From Streptomyces kurssanovii (GTDB lineage Bacteria > Actinomycetota > Actinomycetes > Streptomycetales > Streptomycetaceae), in contig NZ_BMTN01000010.1 of assembly GCF_014649695.1 (NCBI RefSeq), positions 62,001-126,000 of the forward strand: a stretch of DNA of 64,000 nucleotides. The letters are read 5' to 3'. The first letter of the stretch is position 1. Each line of letters begins with the position of its first letter. This document shows, in pieces, positions 50,861-59,830 of the stretch. The notes under the pieces were generated by a model. That model did no database searches. It was given only the letters and a program-made list of their open reading frames with translations, and was not told the DNA's origin. Both the position numbers and the translations under genes were made by a program.

Positions 50861-53140
50861 ATGGCCAGCAAGCCGCCCGCAGGGGACCCGGTCCAGGACG
50901 CCCCGCAGGTCGCGGCGCCGCAGCACGCGGCAGCCGGCCTGCCCGCCATCGGCCACACGCTGCGCGTCGCGCAGCAGCAGATGGGAGTGGGCCGCACCGC
51001 CCGCACCCTGATGAAGGTCAACCAGAAGGACGGCTTCGACTGTCCGGGCTGCGCCTGGCCGGAGGGCGACAAGCGCCATGTCGCCGAGTTCTGCGAGAAC
51101 GGCGCGAAGGCGGTCGCGGAGGAGGCGACCCTGCGCCGGGTGACGCCCGACTTCTTCGCCGCGCACCCGCTCTCCGATCTCGCGAGCCGCAGCGGCTACT
51201 GGCTGGGCCAGCAGGGCCGGATCACACAGCCGATGTATCTCCCCGAGGGCGCCGAGAGGTACGAGGCGGTGACCTGGGAGCGGGCCTTCGCGATCATCGC
51301 GGAAGAACTGCGCGCCCTCGAATCCCCGGACGAGGCGCTGTTCTACACCTCCGGCCGCACCAGCAACGAGGCGGCGTTCCTGCTGCAGCTGTTCGCCCGC
51401 GAGTTCGGTACGAACAATCTGCCCGACTGCTCCAACATGTGCCACGAGTCCTCCGGCTCGGCGCTCACGGAGACCATCGGCATCGGCAAGGGCAGCGTCT
51501 CGCTGGAGGACCTGCACCGGGCGGATCTGATCATCGTCGCCGGGCAGAACCCGGGCACCAACCACCCCCGGATGCTCAGCGCGCTGGAGCAGGCCAAGGC
51601 CTCCGGCGCGAAGATCATCTCGGTGAACCCGCTGCCCGAGGCCGGCCTCGAGCGGTTCAAGAACCCGCAGACACCGCGCGGCATGCTCAAGGGCACCGCG
51701 CTGAACGACCTCTTCCTCCAGATCCGCATCGGCGGCGACCAGGCCCTGTTCCGTCTCCTCAACAAGCTGATCCTGGAGACCGGCGGCGCGGTCGACGAGG
51801 AGTTCGTACGCGAGCACACCGAAGGCTTCGAGGACTTCGCGGCCGCTGCACGGGCCGCCGACTGGGACGCCACCCTCGCCGCGACGGGCCTCGGCCGTGA
51901 CGAGATCGAGCGGGCCCTGCGGATGGTGCTCGACTCCCGCCGGACCATCGTCTGCTGGGCGATGGGCCTCACCCAGCACAAGCATTCCGTCGCCACCATC
52001 CGCGAGGTCGTCAACTTCCTCCTGCTGCGCGGCAACATCGGCCGCCCGGGAGCGGGCGTCTGCCCCGTCCGAGGGCACTCCAACGTCCAGGGCGACCGCA
52101 CCATGGGCATCTTCGAGCGGCCCGCGCCCGCCTTCCTGGACGCCCTGGAGAAGGAGTTCGGCTTCGCCCCGCCGCGCCACCACGGCCTCGACGTCGTGCG
52201 GTCCATCGAGGCACTGCGCGACGGAAAGGCGAAGGTCTTCTTCGCCATGGGTGGCAACTTCGTGGCGGCGAGCCCCGACACGGAGGTCACGGAGGCCGCG
52301 ATGCGCCGCGCGCGGCTGACCGTGCACGTGTCCACCAAGCTCAACCGCTCGCACACGGTCACGGGCCGCAGGGCGCTGATCCTGCCCACCCTCGGCCGTA
52401 CCGACAAGGACATCCAGGCGGGCGGCAGGCAGGTGGTGACCGTCGAGGACTCGATGGGCATGGTCCACGCCTCCCGTGGCAACCTCACCCCCGCGAGCCC
52501 CCACCTGCTGTCCGAGCCCGCGATCGTCGCCCGGATGGCGCGCGCCGTGCTCGGCCCCTCCTCCACCACACCCTGGGAAGACTTCGAACAGGACTACAGC
52601 ACGATCCGCGACCGGATCGCCCGCGTGGTGCCCGGCTTCGAGGACTTCAACGCGAAGATCGCCCGCCCTGGCGGCTTCACCCTGCCGCACGGCCCGCGCG
52701 ACGAGCGCCGCTTCCCCACCGCCACCGGCAAGGCCAACTTCACCGCCGCACCCGTCGAGTACCCCGAAGTCCCCAAGGGCCGGTTGCTGCTGCAGACCCT
52801 GCGCTCGCACGACCAGTACAACACCACGATCTACGGCCTCGACGACCGCTACCGCGGCATCAAGGGCGGCCGCAGGGTCGTCCTGGTCAACCCCGAGGAC
52901 GCCCGCGAGCTCGATCTGGCCGACGGCTCGTACGCCGATCTCGTCGGCGAATGGAAGGACGGCGTGGAGCGGCGGGCCCCCGGCTTCCGCGTCGTCCACT
53001 ACCCCACCGCACGCGGCTGCGCCGCCGCGTACTACCCGGAGACCAATGTGCTGGTCCCGCTGGACTCCACCGCTGACACCAGCAACACCCCCGCCAGCAA
53101 GTCCGTGATCGTACGTCTGGAACAATCACCAACCGTCTAA
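50861..53140 (+). CDS. FdhF/YdeP-type molybdopterin oxidoreductase
   Basis: The 759-residue protein belongs to the YdeP branch of the bis-MGD (formate-dehydrogenase-like) superfamily. Cysteines near the N-terminus (FDCPGCAWPEGDK and FCENG) may bind a Fe-S cluster. MGD-binding stretches include FYTSGRTSNEAAFLLQLF, NMCHESSGSALTETIGIG, IIVAGQNPGTNHPRM and GMGLTQHKHS-like WAMGLTQHKHS. The C-terminal domain has TLRSHDQYNTTIYGLDDRYRG. E. coli YdeP is linked to acid resistance; the natural substrate is unknown. ATG at 50861, with AAGGAG 6 nt upstream. No FdhD gene is nearby. Confidence 0.92.
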   Translation: MASKPPAGDPVQDAPQVAAPQHAAAGLPAIGHTLRVAQQQMGVGRTARTLMKVNQKDGFDCPGCAWPEGDKRHVAEFCENGAKAVAEEATLRRVTPDFFAAHPLSDLASRSGYWLGQQGRITQPMYLPEGAERYEAVTWERAFAIIAEELRALESPDEALFYTSGRTSNEAAFLLQLFAREFGTNNLPDCSNMCHESSGSALTETIGIGKGSVSLEDLHRADLIIVAGQNPGTNHPRMLSALEQAKASGAKIISVNPLPEAGLERFKNPQTPRGMLKGTALNDLFLQIRIGGDQALFRLLNKLILETGGAVDEEFVREHTEGFEDFAAAARAADWDATLAATGLGRDEIERALRMVLDSRRTIVCWAMGLTQHKHSVATIREVVNFLLLRGNIGRPGAGVCPVRGHSNVQGDRTMGIFERPAPAFLDALEKEFGFAPPRHHGLDVVRSIEALRDGKAKVFFAMGGNFVAASPDTEVTEAAMRRARLTVHVSTKLNRSHTVTGRRALILPTLGRTDKDIQAGGRQVVTVEDSMGMVHASRGNLTPASPHLLSEPAIVARMARAVLGPSSTTPWEDFEQDYSTIRDRIARVVPGFEDFNAKIARPGGFTLPHGPRDERRFPTATGKANFTAAPVEYPEVPKGRLLLQTLRSHDQYNTTIYGLDDRYRGIKGGRRVVLVNPEDARELDLADGSYADLVGEWKDGVERRAPGFRVVHYPTARGCAAAYYPETNVLVPLDSTADTSNTPASKSVIVRLEQSPTV

Positions 53141-53207
53141 GCGTTCGCTCAGGCAGCAGGACGAGCAGACGACCACAGGACCAGACAGTCATACGATCGG
53201 AGCCGGC

Positions 53208-53666
53208 ATGGGCGAGCAGACCACCGTGAAGTTCCCGCAAGAGGTCATCGACGAGTACGCCGAGCTCGGGGTGGACCTGCCCGCGCTCTTCTCCGCCGGG
53301 CACCTGGGCGAGCGCATGGGCGTACAGATCATCGAGGCCGCAGCGGACCGGGTCGTCGGCACGATGCCCGTCGAGGGCAACACCCAGCCGTACGGCCTGC
53401 TGCACGGCGGCGCCTCCGCCGTCCTCGCCGAGACCCTCGGCTCCGTCGGCTCCATGCTGCACGGCGGCCCCTCCAAGATCGCCGTCGGCGTGGACCTCAA
53501 CTGCACCCACCACCGCGGCGCCCGCTCCGGAATGGTCACCGGGGTCGCCACCCCCGTCCACCGCGGCCGCTCCACCGCCACCTACGAGATCGTGATCACC
53601 GACGAGCACGACAAGCGCGTCTGCACCGCACGGCTCACCTGCCTGCTCCGCGACGCCCAGGGCTGA
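53208..53666 (+). CDS. Hotdog-fold thioesterase (PaaI-like)
   Basis: This 152-residue hotdog-domain protein of the PaaI/YbgC group probably hydrolyses acyl-CoA. The family pattern is present: GTMPVEGNTQPYGLLHGGASAVLAE (HGG loop with acidic helix residue), KIAVGVDLNCTHHRGARSG and TATYEIVITDEHDKRVCTARLT. Its start follows 67 nt after the YdeP gene, so they may be cotranscribed, but no functional link is evident. A perfect hairpin follows. Confidence 0.9.
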   Translation: MGEQTTVKFPQEVIDEYAELGVDLPALFSAGHLGERMGVQIIEAAADRVVGTMPVEGNTQPYGLLHGGASAVLAETLGSVGSMLHGGPSKIAVGVDLNCTHHRGARSGMVTGVATPVHRGRSTATYEIVITDEHDKRVCTARLTCLLRDAQG

Positions 53667-53700
53667 ACCGCCTCCGTGAAAGACCCGCAGGACACGGAAA

Positions 53701-53730
53701 GGGGCCGGGAAGCAGATGCTTCCCGGCCCC
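53701..53730. terminator. Strong bidirectional terminator
   Basis: GGGGCCGGGAAGCA pairs perfectly with TGCTTCCCGGCCCC around GA, between the thioesterase and livF stops. Confidence 0.8.
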
Positions 53731-53752
53731 TCCCTCATCGCTGAACGGACCG

Positions 53753-54520
53753 TCAGGCCGCGCCCTCACCGAGGTACGCCGCCCGGATCCGGTTGTCCGC
53801 CAGCAGATCCGCCGCCGGCCCCGACATCGCGACCTCACCCGTCTCCAGGACGTAGCCGCGGTTCGCCAGACCCAGCGCCTGCGTGGCGTTCTGCTCCACC
53901 AGCAGCACCGTCGTGCCCTGCTTGTTGATCTCCTCGATGATCTCGAAGATCTGCTGCACGATCAGCGGCGCGAGGCCCATCGACGGCTCGTCCAGCAACA
54001 GCAGCTCCGGCTTGCCCATCAGGGCACGGCCGATCGCCAGCATCTGCTGCTCACCGCCCGACAACGTGCCCGCCTGCTGCGCGCGCCGCTCGGCCAGACG
54101 CGGGAAGAGCGTGAACACCCGGTCCATCTCGGCCATGTCGACCGAGCTGAAGCGGTAAGCGCCCATCTCCAGGTTCTCCCGCACGGTCATCGTCGAGAAG
54201 ACCCGGCGGCCCTCCGGCACATGACCGATACCGAACCGCACGAGCTCGTGCGACTTGATGCCGTCGATGCGCTCACCGCGCAGCAGCACCTCACCGTGGC
54301 GCGGCTGGAGCATGCCCGAGACGGTGCGCAGCGTCGTCGTCTTACCCGCGCCGTTACCGCCGAGCAGGGCCACGATCTCGCCCTTGCGCACGGTCAGGTC
54401 GATGCCCTTGATGGCCTCGATGGCGCCGTAGAACACGCGCATGCTCTTCAGTTCGAGCAGCGTCTCTTCCGAAGTGCCCGCCGTACCGGCGTCCTTCTGC
54501 AGCTCGGTCGTGGTGCTCAC
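53753..54520 (-). CDS. livF: Branched-chain amino acid ABC transporter ATPase LivF
   Basis: The 255-residue ATPase energises uptake of branched-chain amino acids with LivG. It shows VALLGGNGAGKTTTLRTVSG (Walker A), TLSGGEQQMLAIGRALM (signature) and LLLLDEPSMGLAPLIVQ (Walker B). The ending ETGEVAMSGPAADLLADNRI is typical of LivF. Its GTG overlaps the livG stop, with AGGAGAG inside livG. It is the last gene of a livHMGF block and is followed by a strong terminator. Confidence 0.95.
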   Translation of the reverse strand: MSTTTELQKDAGTAGTSEETLLELKSMRVFYGAIEAIKGIDLTVRKGEIVALLGGNGAGKTTTLRTVSGMLQPRHGEVLLRGERIDGIKSHELVRFGIGHVPEGRRVFSTMTVRENLEMGAYRFSSVDMAEMDRVFTLFPRLAERRAQQAGTLSGGEQQMLAIGRALMGKPELLLLDEPSMGLAPLIVQQIFEIIEEINKQGTTVLLVEQNATQALGLANRGYVLETGEVAMSGPAADLLADNRIRAAYLGEGAA

Positions 54521-55581
54521 TTGCCGCTCTCCTCGTCCGCCGTCGTCTCGCCCGGCGCCGTTCCGTCCGACGACCCCGCATCGTCCGACGCCTCGTCAGA
54601 GGCATCGTCCGCCGCGGACTCGTCCGAACCCGGCTCATCCGAACCCGGGTCCTCGGACGCGGACTCGGCCGACGCCGACTCCTCCGGGCCGTCCGTCGCC
54701 ACATGCTGCTCCGCGATGGCGGCCTGAACCACCTCCGCGTCCTCCGCCGACGCGCCCAGGTAGGCCTCGATCACCGCCGGGTGCTGCTGCACCTCGCTCG
54801 GCGTCCCCTCGGCGATCTTCTTGCCGAAGTTGAGAACCATCACCCGGTCCGCCACCGACATCACCAGACGCATGTCGTGCTCGATGAGCAGCACGCTGAT
54901 GCCCAGCTCCGTGTTGATACGGCGGATCAGCTGCTCCAGCTCCAGCTTCTCCGTCGGGTTCGTACCGGCGGCCGGCTCGTCCAGCAGCAGCACCTGCGGA
55001 TCGGTGGCCAGCGCCCGTGCGATCTCCAGACTGCGCTGGTCACCGTAAGACAAGCTGCCCGCGATCTCGTTGAGCTTGTCCTGCAGGCCCACGAACTTCA
55101 GCAGCCGGTGCGCACGCTCGTCACTGAGCCGCTCCGCCTTACGCGCGTTCGGCAGACCCAGCATGATCGAGACAGGGCCGGCCTTCAGCCGGGTCTCCGC
55201 CGCGATCTTGACGTTCTCCAGCGCCGTCAGCGCACCGAACAACCGGATGTTCTGGAACGTACGGGCCACACCCACACGGTTGACGATGTGCGGCTTGCTG
55301 CCCAGCAGGGACTTCTCGTCGCCGTCCTTCGAACGGAAGACGATCTTGCCCTCCTGCGGGGTGTACGCCCCGGTGAGCGAGTTGAACAGCGAGGTCTTGC
55401 CCGCACCGTTCGGCCCGATCACCGCCAGGACCTCGCCCCGGCACATGTTGACGTCCACATGGTCCAGACAGGTCAACCCGCCGAACCGCAGCGTCACATC
55501 CGACGCCTGCAGCACCAGATCGGTACCACCGGCCGAAGGCTGCGCACCGGCCGCCGCGTCGCTCTTCACGTCCGTGCTCAT
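54517..55581 (-). CDS. livG: Branched-chain amino acid ABC transporter ATPase LivG with acidic tail
   Basis: LivG is the second ATPase of the Liv transporter. Motifs: VIGPNGAGKTSLFNSLTGAY (Walker A), GSLSYGDQRSLEIARALA (signature) and LLLDEPAAGTNPTEKLE (Walker B). The normal family length is about 255-290 residues. Here 354 residues include an added C-terminal tail of about 75 residues rich in Asp, Glu, Ser and Ala (SEDPGSDEPGSDESAADD), with short repeats. LivG and LivM share one base (TGATG) and livF overlaps by four, so the block is tightly coupled. Confidence 0.94.
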   Translation of the reverse strand: MSTDVKSDAAAGAQPSAGGTDLVLQASDVTLRFGGLTCLDHVDVNMCRGEVLAVIGPNGAGKTSLFNSLTGAYTPQEGKIVFRSKDGDEKSLLGSKPHIVNRVGVARTFQNIRLFGALTALENVKIAAETRLKAGPVSIMLGLPNARKAERLSDERAHRLLKFVGLQDKLNEIAGSLSYGDQRSLEIARALATDPQVLLLDEPAAGTNPTEKLELEQLIRRINTELGISVLLIEHDMRLVMSVADRVMVLNFGKKIAEGTPSEVQQHPAVIEAYLGASAEDAEVVQAAIAEQHVATDGPEESASAESASEDPGSDEPGSDESAADDASDEASDDAGSSDGTAPGETTADEESGK

Positions 55582-56966
55582 CAGAACTTGCCTCCCGCCG
55601 GCTCGGACATCGCGTCCGCGTCGCCGATGCCTTCCTCAGCCATCTTCAGCTCACGCTGCCTTCGCCGGGACGGCCAGACACCCTGAGGCCGGTAGATCAT
55701 CATGATCACCAGCAGCGCGCCCAGATACATGTACCGGTCGGACGGGTCCACCCAGTCCTTCAGCGCCTCCGGCAGCCACACCAGGATCGCCGTACCGATC
55801 AGCACACCCGGGATCGAACCCATACCGCCGAAGATGACGTACGCCAGGATCAGGATCGACTGCAGAAGCGGGAAGACCTCCGGGTTGATGTACCCGTACT
55901 TACTGGTGAAGATCACACCCGCGACACCCGACGTCGACGCGCCGATCGCGAACGCCATCAGCTTGAACTGCACCGTGTTGACGCCGTTCGCCGCGGCCGC
56001 GATCTCGTCCTCACGGATCGCCGTCCAGGCACGTCCCACCCTCGAGTGCTCGAGACGCGAGAACAGGATGATCACCAGGACGATGAAGAAGACCAGCAGG
56101 TACCAGTAAGGCAGCGGCTTGATCGACCACTTGTACTCGAAGCCCGCGAAGTCGATCGAGAAGTCCGGGATCAGCCGGGCACCCTGCGGACCACCCGTGA
56201 TCCCGTCCGCGTTCTTCGCCACCAGGTAGATGATCTCGTGGAAACCGAGCGTCACGATCGCCAGATAGTCACCACGGAGCCGAAGCGTCGGAGCACCCAG
56301 CAGCAGACCACAGATCAGACACGTGATCACCGCGACGGGGATGACCCAGAAGTTGTTCAGCACCACCGGAGGCTCGATCGGAAGCCGGCCCGTCCAGTAC
56401 GCCGTCGAGTAGGCACCCACGGCGAAGAAGGCGAAGAAGCCCAGGTCCAGCAGACCCGCCCAGCCGATCACCACGTTGAGGCCGATCGCCAGCAGCGCGA
56501 AGATCGCGATCTGGTCCACCAGCACCGTCTGCCAGGTCCGCTCAAGACCCGACGGAATGACCAGGACCAGGATCAGCAGAAGGGCGATACCACCCAGCTT
56601 CACCCGCTTGTCGGTCCGCAGCCGCTCCCGCAGCGTGCCCACCGGGCCCCCGGAGACAGCCGAACCGGCCGACTCCTTGGCCTTCGTGACCGCACCCTTG
56701 ATCGGTGTCGCCGCGAACTCCCGCAGCGCCCACACACCGACCGTAAGACCCAGACACACCCACAGGTTGGGACCGGTGAACGTGTCCTCGATCGAGAAGA
56801 AGATGTCACGCGTGTTGCCCTGCTCACCCGTCACCAGGGCCAGCAGCACACCCAGGGCGATCATCGCCCACAGACGGGAAAAACGCTCCGTCTGGTACCA
56901 CGCCGTACGGCGCAGCTTCGACGCCGCAGACGGCGTCAGGTTCTTCGAGGTGTCGACCGTACTCAT
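55581..56966 (-). CDS. livM: Branched-chain amino acid ABC transporter permease LivM
   Basis: The 461-residue permease has an N-terminal extension of about 130 residues with extra membrane segments, then the LivM core: GLNVVIGWAGLLDLGFFAFF, GDYLAIVTLGFHEIIYL, RAWTAIREDEIAAAANGVNT and GMGSIPGVLIGTAILVWLPE. It forms the channel with LivH. The ATG overlaps the livH stop (ATGA). Confidence 0.94.
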   Translation of the reverse strand: MSTVDTSKNLTPSAASKLRRTAWYQTERFSRLWAMIALGVLLALVTGEQGNTRDIFFSIEDTFTGPNLWVCLGLTVGVWALREFAATPIKGAVTKAKESAGSAVSGGPVGTLRERLRTDKRVKLGGIALLLILVLVIPSGLERTWQTVLVDQIAIFALLAIGLNVVIGWAGLLDLGFFAFFAVGAYSTAYWTGRLPIEPPVVLNNFWVIPVAVITCLICGLLLGAPTLRLRGDYLAIVTLGFHEIIYLVAKNADGITGGPQGARLIPDFSIDFAGFEYKWSIKPLPYWYLLVFFIVLVIILFSRLEHSRVGRAWTAIREDEIAAAANGVNTVQFKLMAFAIGASTSGVAGVIFTSKYGYINPEVFPLLQSILILAYVIFGGMGSIPGVLIGTAILVWLPEALKDWVDPSDRYMYLGALLVIMMIYRPQGVWPSRRRQRELKMAEEGIGDADAMSEPAGGKF

Positions 56967-57886
56967 GCCGCCCTCCCCACTCGCTCACCGAGGATGCCCA
57001 TCGGGCGGAACATCAGCACAAGGATCAGCACGACCATGGCCGAGACGCTGCGCCACTCGTCACCGAGCAGCGGCACCGTCATCGTCTCCACGATGCCGAT
57101 CAGAATGCCGCCGAACATCGCACCGCGGATGTTGCCGATACCGCCGACGACGGCCGCGGCGAACGCGGTGATACCGGGTATGAAGCCCATCGTGTACGAC
57201 ACCTGGTTCAGGTTGGCGAACAGGAAGCCCGCCACACCGCCCAGCACACCGCCGATGATGAAGGTGCGTGAGATGACCTTGTCGATGTCGACGCCCATCA
57301 GGCCGGCGACCTCGGCGTCCTGGGCGACCGCGCGGATGCCCTTACCGAGCTTCGTGCGGGTCACCAGCAGGTCCAGCGCGACCATCATGACCACGGCCGT
57401 CGCGAACTGGAGCATCTGAGTGATGTTCACACCCGCGCCGAACAGCGAGAACACGGTGTGGTTGTCGTACATCTCCGGCAGCGGCAGCGGGTCACGCCCG
57501 AACAGCTTGCCGGCCAGGTTGTACAGGAAGAACGAGGCGCCGATCGCGGTGATCAGGAAGATCAGCCGCGGCGCGCCACGTCTGCGTAGTGGTCGGTACG
57601 CGACCTTCTCCAGGCCGTACGCCGTGACGCCGCCGAACAGCGCCGACCCCGCCATGGCGAGAGCGACAAAGCCGATGGACGCAAGAGCGGACGGGTTGTC
57701 CCCCGGACTGACCAGCTGAAGGACGATGAGGCTGCCGTAGGCGCCGAGCATGAAGACCTCGCTGTGCGCGAAGTTGATCAGCTGCAGCACGCCGTAGACA
57801 AGGGTGTAGCCGATGGCGATGACGGCGTACAGCGAGCCGAGCATCACCCCTAGGACGAGGTAGTCCCAGAATTCCTGAAGGGACAT
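56963..57886 (-). CDS. livH: Branched-chain amino acid ABC transporter permease LivH
   Basis: The 307-residue permease has about eight helices. Family motifs are GVMLGSLYAVIAIGYTLVYG, LINFAHSEVFMLGAYGSL, GLMGVDIDKVISRTFIIGG and AAVVGGIGNIRGAMFGGILI. The ATG at 57886 (MSLQEFWDYLVLG) has AGGAAG 8 nt upstream; the longer frame is not supported. It is the first gene of livHMGF and lies downstream of a hairpin that follows livJ. Confidence 0.94.
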   Translation of the reverse strand: MSLQEFWDYLVLGVMLGSLYAVIAIGYTLVYGVLQLINFAHSEVFMLGAYGSLIVLQLVSPGDNPSALASIGFVALAMAGSALFGGVTAYGLEKVAYRPLRRRGAPRLIFLITAIGASFFLYNLAGKLFGRDPLPLPEMYDNHTVFSLFGAGVNITQMLQFATAVVMMVALDLLVTRTKLGKGIRAVAQDAEVAGLMGVDIDKVISRTFIIGGVLGGVAGFLFANLNQVSYTMGFIPGITAFAAAVVGGIGNIRGAMFGGILIGIVETMTVPLLGDEWRSVSAMVVLILVLMFRPMGILGERVGRAA

Positions 57887-58011
57887 GGAGCAGACTTCCT
57901 TGTGGGAGCTGAGCGGGCGGCGGCGCTCGTGGCGACGAGGGCGGCCCGCGGGCGAATCATTCGAAACAGTGGGAGGCACCGGTCAGGGAACCGGCCGCCC
58001 ACTTCGCGGAC

Positions 58012-58044
58012 GGGGGCCGGGAGAACTACCGCCTCCCGGCCCCC
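58012..58044 (-). terminator. Hairpin between livJ and livHMGF
   Basis: GGGGGCCGGGAG pairs perfectly with CTCCCGGCCCCC (12 bp, 9-nt loop), 32 nt past the livJ stop. It may let part of the transcripts stop after livJ and so raise the ratio of binding protein to transporter. Confidence 0.75.
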
Positions 58045-58076
58045 TGTCGCATGGCATCAGCCACTAAGCCCCAGCG

Positions 58077-59237
58077 TCAGCCGGCCAGCTCGTTGATGTT
58101 GCCCTGGTACCCGATCTTGCCGCCCTTGACCTGGTACAGGTAGACGTCGGTGCCGTTGAACTCACCGTTCTCACCGAAGGAGAAGGTCTTCGTCAGGCCC
58201 TTGTAGGAAGCCTTCGCCAGCGCGTCACGCAGAGCCTCACGCTCGACGTCCGCACCCGACTTCTTGACCTCGGCGATGATCATGTTGGCGATGTCGTACG
58301 CCTCGGCGGAGTACGTACCCGGCGCGCGGCCGAACTCCTTCTGGTAGTCCTCGGCGAACTTCTTCGTGCCCGCCTCGACGGTGGCGTCGGTGCAGGGGCA
58401 GGTGAGGAACCAGTTCTCGGAGGAGTCACCCGCGAGCTCGACGAACTTCATGTCGTTCGTACCGTCACCGGAGATCGCCGCGCCCTTGTAGCCGGCGTCC
58501 TTGAGCTTCTTCGCGAACGGAGCCGCGTCCTGGTAGTAACCGGCGTAGATCAGCGCGTCGGCCTTGGAGTTGACGACGTCCTTCGCGGTCGCGGAGTAGT
58601 CCGGCGTCTTCTGCGGGACGGACTTCTTGACGACCTCGACACCGGCGTCCTTCAGACCCTTCTCGGCGACAGTCGCCAGGCCCACGCCGTAGTCGGTCTT
58701 GTCGTCGATCAGGTAGACCTTCTTCGCCTGCAGCTTCTTGGCGTAGTAGGTCGCCATGCCGGCGCCCTGCATGTTGTCGTTGGGGACACCGCGCAGGAAG
58801 CTGGTGAAACCGTTCTCCTTGTCCGTCAGCAGCGGGTTGGTCGCGGACGGCGAAACCGTCACCAGACCGGACTCCGCGTACAGCGGCGAAGAGGTGTTGG
58901 TCGGCCCGGAGAAGGCGGGGCCCACCACGGCGACGACGCTCTCGTCGTCGATGATCTTCTGCGCGGCGGCCGTGGCCTTGTCCGGCAGACCCTGGTCGTC
59001 ACCGGCGACGTACTCGAGCTTGAAGTCGAGGTCACCCTTGGCGTTGGCCTGGTCGATGGCCAGCTTCACGCCGTTCTGCATGTTCTCGCCCAGGGCGACG
59101 TTGTCGCCGGAGAGCGGACCCTGGAAAGCGATCTTCACGGCACCGTCGCCGCTGCCGGAGTCGCTGCCGCACCCGGTCAGGGCCAGAGCACCCACGGCCA
59201 GCGGTATAGCCATTTTGATGATGGTCTTGTTCAGCAC
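58077..59237 (-). CDS. livJ: Branched-chain amino acid binding lipoprotein
   Basis: The 386-residue lipoprotein has a signal peptide with lipobox LALTGCG. The periplasmic-binding-protein fold of the Leu/Ile/Val family follows: VKIAFQGPLSGDNVALGENM, VAVVGPAFSGPTNTSSPLYA, VYLIDDKTDYGVGLATVAEK and YAGYYQDAAPFAKKLKDAG. The start is GTG with GAGGGG upstream. It captures branched-chain amino acids outside the membrane for LivHMGF. It is separated from livH by a terminator hairpin. Confidence 0.95.
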   Translation of the reverse strand: MLNKTIIKMAIPLAVGALALTGCGSDSGSGDGAVKIAFQGPLSGDNVALGENMQNGVKLAIDQANAKGDLDFKLEYVAGDDQGLPDKATAAAQKIIDDESVVAVVGPAFSGPTNTSSPLYAESGLVTVSPSATNPLLTDKENGFTSFLRGVPNDNMQGAGMATYYAKKLQAKKVYLIDDKTDYGVGLATVAEKGLKDAGVEVVKKSVPQKTPDYSATAKDVVNSKADALIYAGYYQDAAPFAKKLKDAGYKGAAISGDGTNDMKFVELAGDSSENWFLTCPCTDATVEAGTKKFAEDYQKEFGRAPGTYSAEAYDIANMIIAEVKKSGADVEREALRDALAKASYKGLTKTFSFGENGEFNGTDVYLYQVKGGKIGYQGNINELAG

Positions 59238-59830
59238 TACGAACCCCTCGGAGCCGCGCGAACGATCTTGTCAGTGGGGGAAGTTGGCATCCCCTCACAG
59301 GACACCGCTTGTCCGGGCGGTGTGCGGGGAATGTAATCGCGCGTTCGGGCACACGGATAGGTGACCGGAAGATGTGTGATCGCCCTGTGACCTGAGTCAT
59401 GCGCCGGAAACAGAACACTCCTTACCGGCGACCGGACATGTCAGCAGTGATCCACAAGTTCCTGACAAACTCCCACATGATCTTCACGACCACATTTCCG
59501 CGGACCCCGCCAACGCTCTGAACTGCGACGTTCTCCCCAGCCTCGGTCACACGACCTGGCCGGAACATGCCCCCGCGCAACCCCACCTACCCGCCGCACA
59601 GAGCACCTCCGTCTCACCGGACGGCACCCCTCCGGCCGGGTCGCGCCACCGTAGCGCGCGGCGGCCCGCCGCGCGGCAGAATCGAAAACGACCTTCACAA
59701 CTTCCCCCACAACAGCACCGGGCCCCCGGTCACCAAGTGACCGGGGGCCCGCCGCAATTCCACCTGTTTGTCCGGTATGTGACGCTGCCCCACCGCCCGT
59801 CCTCCGGACCGCCGAGCGCCCTGCCGCCGA
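59238..59830. other. Intergenic region upstream of livJ
   Basis: About 590 bp without a convincing gene. It should carry the livJ promoter (not clearly identified), a near-perfect GC palindrome at 59655-59675 (CGCGCGGCGG / CCGCCGCGCG), and the terminator of the ANTAR regulator. Confidence 0.5.
59719..59751 (-). terminator. Terminator after the ANTAR regulator
   Basis: CGGGCCCCCGGTCAC pairs perfectly with GTGACCGGGGGCCCG (15 bp) around CAA. Confidence 0.8.

Noticed and set aside
59655-59675. CGCGCGGCGG/CCGCCGCGCG palindrome as a terminator or origin-like site
   Set aside because: The two arms are only 1 nt apart and no gene ends nearby. It is noted only as part of the intergenic description.
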